Assembly: GCF_001544615.1 (NCBI RefSeq)
Contig: NZ_FCNV02000016.1
Location: 39,629 to 103,628, forward strand
Length of the DNA: 64,000 nt
Reading direction: 5' to 3'
Origin: Caballeronia concitans
GTDB lineage: Bacteria; Pseudomonadota; Gammaproteobacteria; Burkholderiales; Burkholderiaceae
The notes under the pieces are model-generated. The model was given only the letters and a program-made list of their open reading frames with translations, searched no databases and was not told where the DNA came from. Both the position numbers and the translations under genes were made by a program. Shown one piece after another: positions 8,998-17,983 of the stretch (position 1 is its first letter; each line of letters begins with the position of its first letter).

Positions 8998-9285
8998 TTA
9001 GTCGTCCGCGCGCGGCGGCAAGCCACCGCGGTCATCGGCGTCATCGTCCTTCCAATAAAGATTCGGCGGATGAAGCGCCTGCGTCGTGTCAATCCCGGCC
9101 ATCTGAAGGGCTGCATCGATGCACTCGAGTTCGCGATCGAAGCGCATCGGCCAGCGCGGCGGCGGTTCATCGTCGCCTAATAGCGTCATGCCGTCATGGA
9201 TGACGAGGGCGTATCGGGCAACGAGCAGCGCATCCACGAGCTGGGCTTCCTGTTTGGCTTGTTCCAAGAATGTAGTCGCTTTCAT
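8998..9285 (-). CDS. Hypothetical protein (95 aa) upstream of ligD
   Basis: Small acidic protein beginning MKATTFLEQAKQEAQLVDALLV, with helical N-terminal half and a C-terminus rich in Asp (DDDADDRGGLPPRADD). GGAGG lies about ten bases before the ATG. Its stop is one base from the ligD start, indicating an operon and probable translational coupling. It does not resemble the LigD phosphoesterase domain or Ku. Function unknown. Confidence 0.65.
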   Translation of the reverse strand: MKATTFLEQAKQEAQLVDALLVARYALVIHDGMTLLGDDEPPPRWPMRFDRELECIDAALQMAGIDTTQALHPPNLYWKDDDADDRGGLPPRADD

Positions 9286-9339
9286 GGCCGCGCCTCCGGA
9301 CCTCGGTTACGCAAGCGTCGCGCCCGGGGAATGAACCGG

Positions 9340-9474
9340 TGAACGGCGAGCCGTTGCCTATCGGAGACAGGTCGACGCGGGACTTGCAGCTGAGCGCTGC
9401 GGGTTTATGCTTAGCTTGTCTCCTCCATGTCCATCGATACGGATTGAGCCCGCTTGACTAAGCGGGCTTTTTTT
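9340..9474 (+). ncRNA. Candidate structured small RNA ending in a strong terminator
   Basis: A non-coding stretch with three nested or successive hairpins: GGAGACA (9363-9369) pairs with TGTCTCC (9417-9423), GCAGC (9386-9390) pairs with GCTGC (9396-9400) inside that stem, and a rho-independent terminator follows. No ORF with a ribosome-binding site accompanies it. The 5' end is a guess because no clear promoter was found. The terminator points away from ligD and is not needed by any plus-strand gene, which is the main reason to suspect an RNA gene. Confidence 0.45.
9448..9474 (+). terminator. Rho-independent terminator
   Basis: Perfect 8-bp stem GCCCGCTT / AAGCGGGC with loop GACT, followed immediately by seven T residues. 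It works only for plus-strand transcripts, although no plus-strand protein gene lies directly upstream. Confidence 0.85.
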
Positions 9475-9678
9475 CACGGGAAACCAGCCGACAAGCGGAC
9501 ATCACATGGTCGCTTGTGAAAGCTCTGCGCTTTGTACAAGGACATGGTGCTCGTCAAGACTGTTCTGGACGTAGCGCCGCGCTTTTGAGTGCGTCAAGAA
9601 GCCTGGCTGGGGCTCGGTACGAGGACTGAGCCGACGACTCGCCGCATAGGAGTCGTGTATCCACGCAGCAAATGGCTA

Positions 9679-10644
9679 TCACGCATCTTGCTGATGAAAC
9701 ATCGAATAAATTGTGTTGCGCAACCACGCCACGCCCGGATCGCTCGTGAATTGCGAATGCGAGTGCACCTGAATCTCGATGGGCGGCAGGGCGAACGGCA
9801 AGGGCAGAATGCGAAAGGCTTTACCGCGATTCAGGCGCTGCGCAATGCTTTTAGGGAAGATGACGGCTAGGTCCGTGTTCGTTACGATCTCTGGCGCCAC
9901 AACAAAATGCGGCAGTTGGACCACGACATCGCGCTTGAGATTGAGCTCGTCGAGCCATTGTTCGACCATTCGATGGCCCGTCGCGTTGGTGCTCGCGTTG
10001 ACGTAGCGCAAGGCGGCCAAATCTTCGCGTGTCGGCCGTGACTTGCCTAACGGATGGTTTGCGCGCACCACGCAGACATGGTGGTCGACGAATAGTGTCT
10101 GGCTCACGCAACCCGCATCGAGACCCGGCACGTAGCCCAAAGCCAAATCCACTTCGCCAGAGCGCATGGCCGCACTGACGGATTCCACCGGCAGATTGAC
10201 CGCTTCGATTCGTATGCCGCACGCCTCGCGGTCGAGTAGCGCTACTAGCGGCGGCAGAAAAAAGAATTCCGACATGTCCGACATCGAAATTCGAAACACG
10301 CGCCGGGCGGTAGCGGGATCGAATTTGGCGAGTTGCTGGACAGCGTCATTGATGATCGACAACGCCTGCGCGAGCGGCGGATATAGGCGATGCGCGGCAT
10401 CGGTAGGCACCATGCCGGTGGGGGTGCGCACAAAGAGTGGATCATCAAAGATCGTGCGCAAGCGCCTTAGTGCATGACTGACCGCCGGCTGTGTCAGTTC
10501 CAGACGGTCGCCTGCCGCGGTCGTGCTGCGCAGATCCCAGATGGCGAGGAACACGCGCAGCAGATTCAGATCGGCGATACCGGAGTTGAGCTTCGTCATA
10601 CACGGTTGACTCACGAACAAGCGCTGGTCGCGCCATGCGGCCAT
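9679..10644 (-). CDS. LysR-family transcriptional regulator
   Basis: LysR regulator of the NahR/SyrM-like type. The N-terminal winged HTH starts at DLNLLRVFLAIWD and contains LTQPAVSHALRRLR and the FDDPLFVR signature; the rest is the effector-binding domain. An ATG at 10644 gives a TGATG overlap with the upstream EthD-like gene, suggesting that the regulator is the last gene of the minus-strand arm. A second candidate ATG at 10599 (MTKLNSGIADLNLL) removes 15 residues and fits the family N-terminus better. It is clearly paralogous to the LysR protein at 15242-16150, sharing most HTH residues and the motif FDPAT-x(3)-FR-S-MSD. Confidence 0.9.
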   Translation of the reverse strand: MAAWRDQRLFVSQPCMTKLNSGIADLNLLRVFLAIWDLRSTTAAGDRLELTQPAVSHALRRLRTIFDDPLFVRTPTGMVPTDAAHRLYPPLAQALSIINDAVQQLAKFDPATARRVFRISMSDMSEFFFLPPLVALLDREACGIRIEAVNLPVESVSAAMRSGEVDLALGYVPGLDAGCVSQTLFVDHHVCVVRANHPLGKSRPTREDLAALRYVNASTNATGHRMVEQWLDELNLKRDVVVQLPHFVVAPEIVTNTDLAVIFPKSIAQRLNRGKAFRILPLPFALPPIEIQVHSHSQFTSDPGVAWLRNTIYSMFHQQDA

Positions 10645-11318
10645 CAATGTTTGGCGAGATTACCGTATGTGCTGCGCATTGCAAAATGGGGGGTAGCTCC
10701 CTGATAGGGCGGCAAGGTATAGAAATCGCGCCGCATCGATTCGCGCACCGGTGAGGCGAGTGCGGCGGCGAGCGCGGACGCATCGTCGAAGACGACCTTG
10801 TTACGCTGCATCGCATCGGCGCGCGGACATGACAGGCCGCTCGTGCAATCGATGCGTGTGTAAATCTCCAACTCGCGCAATGCCGGCAAGGTGGACATCA
10901 GCGGCGCGTGATGCTGTAGGTAATGCGCGAGCCATGTGTTGAAGTCCTCCGCCGGCCCTTCGTACGCGACGAGGTAGGTGCAACGCTGAAAGCACGCTTG
11001 GGTAGCTGGCTCGTGGGTGACGAGAGCGCGCACGGCCATGACTTGCTGCGTGAAGCGCCCGGCGATCAAAGGTTCTCGAAGCGCGCGATGGATCGGACCA
11101 TCAAGCCTGGTCGCAGCCTCGAGCGCGGCCAGTTCATCGAAATACAGCTGAAGCACACACGATGGCGCATCGGCTGCCAGCGCAATGCGCGGATCGACGC
11201 GTTCTGCTAACGGCTCATGCAGCAGTAGGCTGCGCAGGCCGTCGATGCCCTGCAACGGCGCAATATCGGGCAGCGATGGCTGCCCGCTCGCACCGATCAA
11301 AAACAGGCAGACTTGCAT
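10644..11318 (-). CDS. EthD-domain-like protein
   Basis: 224-aa protein starting MQVCLFLIGASGQPSLP, immediately after the flavin reductase gene (2-base gap). The C-terminal half has an EthD-like stretch (AHYLQHHAPLMSTLPALRELEIYTR); such dimeric ferredoxin-like domains are common accessory proteins in ring-oxidation clusters. A longer ORF extends to 11630 but is an alternate-frame read of the reductase gene. It may handle an unstable hydroxylated product of the neighbouring monooxygenase; that role is inference. Confidence 0.75.
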   Translation of the reverse strand: MQVCLFLIGASGQPSLPDIAPLQGIDGLRSLLLHEPLAERVDPRIALAADAPSCVLQLYFDELAALEAATRLDGPIHRALREPLIAGRFTQQVMAVRALVTHEPATQACFQRCTYLVAYEGPAEDFNTWLAHYLQHHAPLMSTLPALRELEIYTRIDCTSGLSCPRADAMQRNKVVFDDASALAAALASPVRESMRRDFYTLPPYQGATPHFAMRSTYGNLAKH

Positions 11319-11320
11319 GG

Positions 11321-11839
11321 TCACGCGGCCTCGCAGGAAGCGGCCGCGCGCGCGAGCCGATGGAACTGCCGGCCGAAGTACACAAGACCATCGCCGTCTT
11401 CTCGCGAGCCGATGTGCTCGACTTGTACGAACAGCACCGAATGCGAACCGACCTGCTTGCTGTCGACGATACGGCCTTCGAGACTCGCGATGGCATCGTC
11501 GAGCACGGGAAGATGCAGTGCGCCCGTCCGCGAGCCGCAGCGCGAGAAGCGTTCTTCCATCGAGCTTCCATCCATGCCCGCAAACATCCGCGCCAGTTCC
11601 TGCGCGTGCGCGCCGAGCACGTTGATGCACGCGCTGCCGTTACCGAGCAGCACGTCGTGAACATAGCTCGACTGATTGATGCAGACGAGCATCGTTGGTG
11701 GCGTATCCGTCACGGAGCAAACGGCGCTTGCCGTGATACCGCAACGTCCGTGCGGGCCGTCCGTGGTAATGACGTTGACGGCCGCGCCGAGCGAGGCCAT
11801 TGCGTTGCGAAACTGCGCGCGCGATTGATCGTGGGTCAT
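11321..11839 (-). CDS. Flavin reductase (HpaC-like) of a two-component monooxygenase
   Basis: 172-aa flavin reductase domain protein (FRNAMASLGAAVNVITTDG, GITASAVCSVTDTPPTMLVCIN, INVLGAHAQELARMFAG). Family members use NAD(P)H to reduce free FMN or FAD for a separate oxygenase. The oxygenase is encoded 28 bases upstream in the same operon. Length matches stand-alone HpaC/HsaB-type reductases. Confidence 0.9.
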   Translation of the reverse strand: MTHDQSRAQFRNAMASLGAAVNVITTDGPHGRCGITASAVCSVTDTPPTMLVCINQSSYVHDVLLGNGSACINVLGAHAQELARMFAGMDGSSMEERFSRCGSRTGALHLPVLDDAIASLEGRIVDSKQVGSHSVLFVQVEHIGSREDGDGLVYFGRQFHRLARAAASCEAA

Positions 11840-11867
11840 GGCTCATGTCCTCTCAGGGTTCGCGGGT

Positions 11868-13058
11868 TCAGGGATACGGTGTGACAGGCGGAATGCCGAC
11901 GAAGAGTGCGCCCGATGCGTCGTAATTGCCTTCGCCGAGGAAGGCGTGTTGCGTGACGACGATCGAATCGCGTATCAAACGCTGCATCCGGTTCTCGCGA
12001 TAGATGGCGCCGATGCCCGCCATCTTGTACGCCTGCATCACGATATCGGCGCAGGTGTGGGCCGCATGCGTAGCAGATAGACGCAATAGATTGGCTTCTG
12101 CAGGCAACACCGGGTCACCAGCGAGCACGGTGCGCCAGGATGCTTCCGCGGACTCGAAGAAGAATGCCCGCGCGCTGCGCAGTTGCGCTTCTGCCTTCGC
12201 GAGCCCCGAACGATAGTAGGCGCGATCGGCGAGACGCGGTGCACCCGTCGTGGTCTTTGTCACGCCGGACATCCCCGCCAGCAGGTCGAGCGCAGCTCGA
12301 GCCAGCCCGATATTGACTGCCGCATGCACCTGTGCCTGATAGGCGATGGCGGGATACCGATATAACGGTTCATCGATCAACGGCGTACCGCCGCGCACGA
12401 AGGTCCATTGCTCGTCGACGAATTTGTCTTTCAGACGCAGATCGTGGCTGCCCGTGCCCTGCATGCCGACCACGTTCCAATTCTCGACGATCTCGACTTC
12501 GCTCGCCGGAAAGACCGCAGTGAACGGCTTGCCGGCGTTCTTGTCGTCCGCGCCGGCTGGTGCGCCGCCGATTCCGACGCCGATCCAGTCCGCCCCCTTG
12601 CAGCCGCTGGCGAAGCGCCACTGTCCCGACACACGGAACCCGCCGGGCGCACGTTCGGCCTTCTGCAGCGGATACAAGCCTCCCGCGAAGACCTGATCGG
12701 GACCGGTCGCATAAATTTGGGCCTGCGTTTGAACCGGCAGTGAGGCAAGGTACGTGCTGGCGGAGCCGAACGCCGCGACCCAGGCGGTCGATCCGTCCGC
12801 GATCGCGATACGTTCGAGCATCTCAAGAAAACGCGCGGGCGGCAGCGGGTCGCCGCCGAAACGTTTAGGGGTGCTTGCGCGAAAAATGCCGGCTCGCTTC
12901 ATCTTGCCGACCATATCGCGCGGCACGTGAGACAGGACATCGAACTCGTCGCGGCGGCGCTCGATCTCTTCGATGAGCACATCAAGCGGCAGAGGTCCGG
13001 CGTACTCGGGATAGTCGTCTTGTGAGTCGACGATGGCTTCGCTTTGAACGGCGTGCAT
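11868..13058 (-). CDS. Acyl-CoA-dehydrogenase-fold flavin-dependent monooxygenase (oxygenase component)
   Basis: 396-aa class D flavoprotein monooxygenase, related to HsaA, HpaB-like C2 enzymes and indole/IAA oxygenases such as IacA and IifC. Visible family features are the N-terminal helical region (FRASTPKRFGGDPLPPARFLEMLERIA), GSTAWVAAFGS, the beta-domain WRFASGCKGADWIGVG and the C-terminal helices ending EGNYDASGALF. With the reductase it should hydroxylate an aromatic ring using reduced flavin and O2. Given the pathway downstream, conversion of anthranilate or a related aminoaryl compound toward 3-hydroxyanthranilate is a plausible role; the sequence alone does not establish the substrate. 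Confidence 0.85.
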   Translation of the reverse strand: MHAVQSEAIVDSQDDYPEYAGPLPLDVLIEEIERRRDEFDVLSHVPRDMVGKMKRAGIFRASTPKRFGGDPLPPARFLEMLERIAIADGSTAWVAAFGSASTYLASLPVQTQAQIYATGPDQVFAGGLYPLQKAERAPGGFRVSGQWRFASGCKGADWIGVGIGGAPAGADDKNAGKPFTAVFPASEVEIVENWNVVGMQGTGSHDLRLKDKFVDEQWTFVRGGTPLIDEPLYRYPAIAYQAQVHAAVNIGLARAALDLLAGMSGVTKTTTGAPRLADRAYYRSGLAKAEAQLRSARAFFFESAEASWRTVLAGDPVLPAEANLLRLSATHAAHTCADIVMQAYKMAGIGAIYRENRMQRLIRDSIVVTQHAFLGEGNYDASGALFVGIPPVTPYP

Positions 13059-13090
13059 AAGTTATACCTCTCGATCAGAGTTTGTCGATA

Positions 13091-14443
13091 TCATTCGGGT
13101 TGCCGACGTCCATCGGCGCGCATTGCTTTGGGAAACGTCTCACGTGCCAGCAACGTTGCGACGACGGTGGTCAGCCCCAATACGCCCAGATAGATGGCGA
13201 CCGGCATCGCGCTGTGATAGTGGGCGAGCAGCATGGTGGCGATCATTGGCGAAAGGCCACCACCAAGTACGGAAGAAACTTCCCGGCCAATGCCGAGTCC
13301 AGAGAAACGCAGGTGGACTGGCAACATCTCGCTGATGAATGCGGGCTGCGCGCCTTGAAGAATGCCAAGCGTGATGCTGTTGGTAAGGACGAGCGCCGCA
13401 ACCACCTTCCAGTACTCGCCTGAGCCGAGCAGTGCGAAGTACGGCCATCCAACGAGCACGATGGCGATCGCGCCGGCGAGATAGACCGGCTTGCGACCAA
13501 CCTTGTCGGTCGCCCAGCCAAAGAAAAGTGAAACGGGTATCGACAGCAGCATCGAAATGCACAGACCGCTCAGAATCCAGCTCGACTTGATGCCGAGAAA
13601 CTGCCCGTAGGCAATTGAAAATGCGAAGAAGAGGTAGGACGCCGCACCCTCGCCGAAACGTAGGCCGAACACGGTGAGCACTTCGCGCGGACATTGGCGC
13701 ACCACTTCGATGACAGGCATCCGGCTTCCGTGGCGCGTCGCCTTAGCTTCGGCGAATGCGGCGCTTTCGCCGACGGAGCGGCGCATCCACAAGCCAAGGA
13801 GAACGAGTGCGGCGCTAGCAAGAAACGGTAGGCGCCATCCCCAGCTCTGGAAGTCGCCCGCTGGCAAGTTCTGCACGAGAAGGAACGCAGCAGTGGACAG
13901 AACGAACCCGAGTGCCGCGCCACACGGGCTCCATGCCGAGAGTGCGCCGCGCTTCGATTGCGGCGCGTTCTCGTGGATCAACAAGATACTCCCGCTCCAT
14001 TCGCCGCCGGCCGCGAGCCCCTGAAGAGTCCGCAAAAGAACCAGCATTACCGGGGCGGCAATACCGACCTGCTGATACGTTGGCAAAACGCCCATTAAAA
14101 CAGTGGCGGTGCCCATCGTGAGTAGCGTAAGCATCATTACAACCTTGCGGCCGTGCCGGTCGCCGATATGGCCGCATAGCACTCCCCCTATGGGTCGCGC
14201 GATGAAGCCAACCGTGAAGCCACCGAATGCAGCGATGGTGCCCGTCAATGGGTCAGTGCCAACCGGAAAGAACAGCTTGCCGAAAACAAGTGCGGCCGCG
14301 GTGCCGTACAAGAAGAAGTCATACCACTCAAGGATTTGACCGAGCACTGCTGTGGTGACGGCACGGCGAACGTTGCTTGCAGGACGGGCGGATCGGGTTC
14401 CAACGAGCGTACCCAGATCAGGATTCAGAGCGTCAGGGTTCAT
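13091..14443 (-). CDS. MFS transporter, MHS (metabolite:H+ symporter) family
   Basis: 450-aa, 12-TM symporter of the MHS family. LEWYDFFLYGTAAALVFGKLFF opens TM1, the inter-TM2/3 motif is GHIGDRHGRK, and a second copy, GWATDKVGRKPVY, lies between TM8 and TM9. The chosen start (MNPDALNPD) gives a normal MHS N-terminus; an upstream ATG at 14458 adds five residues, and the much longer ORF to 14827 has no family support. It is the first gene of the minus-strand catabolic arm and probably imports the aromatic acid substrate. It is paralogous to the symporter at 17984-19327. Confidence 0.9.
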   Translation of the reverse strand: MNPDALNPDLGTLVGTRSARPASNVRRAVTTAVLGQILEWYDFFLYGTAAALVFGKLFFPVGTDPLTGTIAAFGGFTVGFIARPIGGVLCGHIGDRHGRKVVMMLTLLTMGTATVLMGVLPTYQQVGIAAPVMLVLLRTLQGLAAGGEWSGSILLIHENAPQSKRGALSAWSPCGAALGFVLSTAAFLLVQNLPAGDFQSWGWRLPFLASAALVLLGLWMRRSVGESAAFAEAKATRHGSRMPVIEVVRQCPREVLTVFGLRFGEGAASYLFFAFSIAYGQFLGIKSSWILSGLCISMLLSIPVSLFFGWATDKVGRKPVYLAGAIAIVLVGWPYFALLGSGEYWKVVAALVLTNSITLGILQGAQPAFISEMLPVHLRFSGLGIGREVSSVLGGGLSPMIATMLLAHYHSAMPVAIYLGVLGLTTVVATLLARETFPKAMRADGRRQPE

Positions 14444-15241
14444 AGTGAAGGGAAACATGAGGTGATAGTTCCCGCTTCCCTGAGGCTTAAGAAGCGGCGC
14501 GGGTCGTACCGATGCGATGGGCCCAAGATATGAGCCCGGACAGGGCTCGGTCAAATTCGGGACAAAAATACCCCCTATGAATCTGATGCATAAGGTTTCA
14601 GTGTCATAGGTACTAACCCGTGATTCGTCGTGGATTTCATTGCGCTTTTCGCCCATTATGGTTTTTCGCTTCTTGGCCGTAAGGCACGAGCGGACACGCA
14701 GTGCGCGGCGCATCATTTGTCGTACTGCCTCAAATACCCACGTGTGAGACTTGCCTTCGTGACTTCTCACGGCCGTTCGCGGTTGCCGGCCGGCACACGC
14801 ATAAGCCGCGGCGACCCTGTGCGGCATTGTCGAGACCGCTTCAACCGGCCTTGAACCTAGCGCTGCTAAAACCGAGCGGCGTTATTGAGCGCAGCCCTTG
14901 CGGCTGAAGGGTTGGGAAGAGGTTGCTGGCGCGTTTATGGCCCTGTTTGCGCTCCAGAGCGGCTCTATCTTGGATGACGACTCGCTTTCGCGAAAGAGCC
15001 GCGGCTGAACGAAAGGCTTCATGTTCGGATACCACGCTTGCGCGGCTTGCCGACGCACCTCCGCCATTGCCCTAACCGTTCTCCGATTCGCCAATGGCAG
15101 CTTCAAGCGCGCTGTTGGGGTTGCGCTCGGAAGCGGCTGCGCATGGTTGCCGAGCGCGATCGGGCTGAACGCCGCGACTGTTCGGCAGTTGACCGAGCAA
15201 CGGCGGAAGCTACAGCATGAGAGGAGTGGGTGCGCGCGCGC
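14444..15241. other. Intergenic region upstream of the symporter operon
   Basis: About 800 bases with no convincing gene. It holds a perfect hairpin GAGCCC-GGACA-GGGCTC (14532-14548) and an inverted repeat CCTATG (14574-14579) / CATAGG (14605-14610) 25 bases apart, which could be a LysR-type regulatory site for the minus-strand operon. The part from about 14880 to 15240 looks like coding-type GC-rich sequence in no continuous frame and may be decayed gene sequence; I could not identify it. Confidence 0.4.
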
Positions 15242-16150
15242 TTAGTCGCGATGCAGCGTATCGATGACCAATTCGCGGAACCAACGGATCCCTTCGTCAT
15301 TGTCGAAGTTGCGATGCCAATGGACGGTGGATTCGATGTCAGGAATTTCAGCGGGCATTGGATAGATCATGAAGTGGCCGGTTTCATTGAACATTTGGGC
15401 GGCTCCACGGTGAAGCGTCACCATCCAGTTCGTGCGCTGTAAAATCTGCGGAACGACCGTGAAATGCGGTACGCGCAATGCAATCCGCCGATGTAGACCT
15501 TGACTGCGCAAGACCTCGTCGATCGCCAGATGGCTACTGTCACTCGTCGTCACGGTGACATGTAAGAACTCCAGAAATTTTTGTCTCGATAGCGTTCGAA
15601 CTGGCAACCCAGGGCGCTTGCGCGTCATGCAGACGAACTGATCGCGGAACAGCAGCGCGTGGTTCGTGACCGGCATCAGCGACGGAAGATTGCCTATGGC
15701 GAGATCGATCTGGCCAAGTCGCATTTTTTCCTCCACGTCGCGCACCGGTATCTGCTCGGTCGACAGACGGATGTGAGGTGCTACGCGCTGAAGTCTTTCG
15801 CAGATAGGCGGCAGAAAGACATGTTCACCGATATCAGACATCGACAAGCGGAACTCACGCGTCGTCGTCGCAGGATCGAATTGTTCACTCTCACGCAGTG
15901 CTTCGCGAATCGAGGCAATGGCACTGCCAAGGGGCACCGCCAGTCTCTCCGCAGTAGGAGTCGGGAGCATGCCGTCCGGCGTGCGGACGAACAGCGGATC
16001 ATCGAACAACGACCGCAGGCGCCCCAGCGAATAGCTGATCGTTGGCTGTGACAACTCGAGCCTTTGCCCAGCACGCGTGAGACTGCGCTCTTCGAGGATC
16101 GCCTGGAAGACGCGTAGCAAGTTCAAATCGACCTGATGGAAATTGACCAT
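15242..16150 (-). CDS. LysR-family regulator of the aromatic-amine cluster
   Basis: 302-aa LysR regulator starting MVNFHQVDLNLLRVFQAIL; the HTH contains LELSQPTISYSLGRLR and FDDPLFVR. The longer ORF to 16303 crosses the divergent promoter and was not used. It is divergent from the CoA-ligase gene with 88 bases between starts, and that gap contains a palindrome suited to LysR binding. It is the likely activator of the long plus-strand operon, responding to a substrate or intermediate. Paralogous to the regulator at 9679-10644. Confidence 0.9.
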   Translation of the reverse strand: MVNFHQVDLNLLRVFQAILEERSLTRAGQRLELSQPTISYSLGRLRSLFDDPLFVRTPDGMLPTPTAERLAVPLGSAIASIREALRESEQFDPATTTREFRLSMSDIGEHVFLPPICERLQRVAPHIRLSTEQIPVRDVEEKMRLGQIDLAIGNLPSLMPVTNHALLFRDQFVCMTRKRPGLPVRTLSRQKFLEFLHVTVTTSDSSHLAIDEVLRSQGLHRRIALRVPHFTVVPQILQRTNWMVTLHRGAAQMFNETGHFMIYPMPAEIPDIESTVHWHRNFDNDEGIRWFRELVIDTLHRD

Positions 16151-16182
16151 GTCGATGTGGGGTAAAAAATTGATTGATTTGA

Positions 16183-16197
16183 CCGATATGCTATCGG
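16183..16197. promoter_or_regulatory. Candidate LysR operator in the divergent promoter
   Basis: Perfect inverted repeat CCGATA-TGC-TATCGG between the divergent lysR (start 16150) and CoA-ligase (start 16239) genes. Dyads in such short divergent intergenic regions are typical LysR autoregulation and activation sites. No footprint data; assignment is by position and symmetry. Confidence 0.6.
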
Positions 16198-16238
16198 ATT
16201 CTAGAGTGGGATCCAACATTGAAAGAGGTCCCAAGCTC

Positions 16239-17861
16239 ATGGAATTGACAGAAACAGTCGTCGAACAGCGCGCAGAGCAGCCGAGGCTCTTTTCATCACG
16301 CACGTTGCCGGCCTTGCTTGCAGCGCGCGCGGCGCGAAGCGGTAATCAACCTCTCTTCTCTGATGGGTCGACCGTATGGAGCGGTGCCGATGCCCTCGAG
16401 ATCGCATCGCGCCGCGCCGGTTCACTGGCCGCTCATGGCGTGAAGCGGGGTGATCACGTCGCGCTGCTCTGCGGGAACCGGACCGAGTTCATGGAGATGG
16501 TCCTTGGCTGCGGATGGCTTGGAGCTGTCGTTGTTCCGATCAACACGGCCTCGCGCGGCCCGCAGCTCGAACATATTCTTCGTAACAGCGGCGCGCGCTT
16601 GCTCGTCGCCGAAGCGCATCTCGTCGATGTTGTTCACGCGCTTTCAGCGAACGACCTTCCGTTGCAGCGCATCTGGATCATCGACGAACCTACGGCAGAC
16701 TCTCATTCCCCTGCGTACGAGACGATCGCACTTCCGCCGGCGGCGGAGCCTATCGCAGCTGGCGAAATCGGAGACGGAGATCCGTTCGCGGTGCTTTATA
16801 CGTCTGGCACGTCGGGTTTATCCAAAGGCGTGATCTGCCCACACGCCCAGTTCTACTGGTGGGGACGTAACACCGGGGGCGGTCTTGGCGTGGTCCCAGG
16901 CGACGTGCTGTACACCTGCTTGCCACTCTTCCATACCAACGCGCTCAACAGCTTCTTTCAGGCGTTGGTGAACGATGCACATCTCGTTGTTGGCCGGCGT
17001 TTCTCGGCGAGCGGCTTCTTCGATGCGCTAGTGAACACTCAGGCGACCGTTACCTACGTTCTCGGTGCAATGGTGCCAATCTTGTTAGGGCGGCCGGCAA
17101 CGGCCAACGAGCGACGCCATAAAGTGCGCGTCGCGCTTGCGCCGGGCGTGCCGGGGCATTTTCAGAAAGAGTTCACGGACCGCTGCGGCATCGCATTGAT
17201 CGACGGCTACGGCTCGACGGAAACCAACTCCGTGATGGGCGGCGACGTCAGCGCTCACCGCCCCGGATACATGGGCAAGCTGAATCGGGGCTTCGATGCG
17301 CGGGTCGTAGATGAACATGACCAACCGGTGGCGGACGGCGAGCCTGGCGAACTGATCCTGCGTGCCGATGAGCCGTTTTCCTTCGCGAGCGGCTACCTGG
17401 GCATGGCGGGCGAGACGGTCAAAGCCTGGCGCAATCTATGGTTCCACTCGGGCGACCGTGTGATTAGGGAATCCGATGGCTATTACCGATTCGTTGATCG
17501 ACAGAAGGACGCCATCCGCCGGCGCGGCGAAAACATCTCTTCGTACGAGGTCGAACAGGTGTTGCTGAGCCACCCTTCGGTCGAGACCGCCGCGGTCTTC
17601 GCCGTCAAGTCGACGCTCGCCGAAGACGAAGTGATGGCCGTAATCGGTCTGCGCGATGGCGAGGCGTTAGAACCGCTCGATCTAGTCCGCTATTGCGAAC
17701 CGCGACTGCCTTACTTCGCAGTACCTCGTTATCTCGACTTCGAACAAGAACTGCCGAAGACGGAGAACGGCAAGATCCAGAAGTTCAAATTGCGCGAGAC
17801 CGGCGTCACGGCGACAACATGGGATCTCGAAACTTCCGGATATCGGCTCAAACGGCGATGA
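16239..17861 (+). CDS. Acyl/aryl-CoA ligase (AMP-forming)
   Basis: 540-aa class I adenylate-forming enzyme. Core motifs are present in order: P-loop YTSGTSGLSKGV (about residue 187), GYGSTE (about 325), FHSGDR (about 405), RRRGENISSYEVEQ and the C-terminal catalytic Lys in KTENGKIQKFKLR. It activates a carboxylic acid as the CoA thioester via an acyl-adenylate. The start MELTETVVEQ follows AGAGG; an in-frame extension to 16143 crosses the operator. First gene of the plus-strand arm, so it likely activates the imported aromatic or side-chain acid. It resembles CaiC-like ligases more than benzoate-CoA ligases, but the substrate cannot be read from the sequence. Confidence 0.9.
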   Translation: MELTETVVEQRAEQPRLFSSRTLPALLAARAARSGNQPLFSDGSTVWSGADALEIASRRAGSLAAHGVKRGDHVALLCGNRTEFMEMVLGCGWLGAVVVPINTASRGPQLEHILRNSGARLLVAEAHLVDVVHALSANDLPLQRIWIIDEPTADSHSPAYETIALPPAAEPIAAGEIGDGDPFAVLYTSGTSGLSKGVICPHAQFYWWGRNTGGGLGVVPGDVLYTCLPLFHTNALNSFFQALVNDAHLVVGRRFSASGFFDALVNTQATVTYVLGAMVPILLGRPATANERRHKVRVALAPGVPGHFQKEFTDRCGIALIDGYGSTETNSVMGGDVSAHRPGYMGKLNRGFDARVVDEHDQPVADGEPGELILRADEPFSFASGYLGMAGETVKAWRNLWFHSGDRVIRESDGYYRFVDRQKDAIRRRGENISSYEVEQVLLSHPSVETAAVFAVKSTLAEDEVMAVIGLRDGEALEPLDLVRYCEPRLPYFAVPRYLDFEQELPKTENGKIQKFKLRETGVTATTWDLETSGYRLKRR

Positions 17862-17983
17862 AGTGACTGCGCACTGTTCCCGGAGGCCTTTGAGAAGCTC
17901 CGGAACGGGACGACCTGGGCAACGCATGCCAAGCGAAAAGGCAACATCGAGTACATCCGACGGATGTACACATGGAGACTCTG

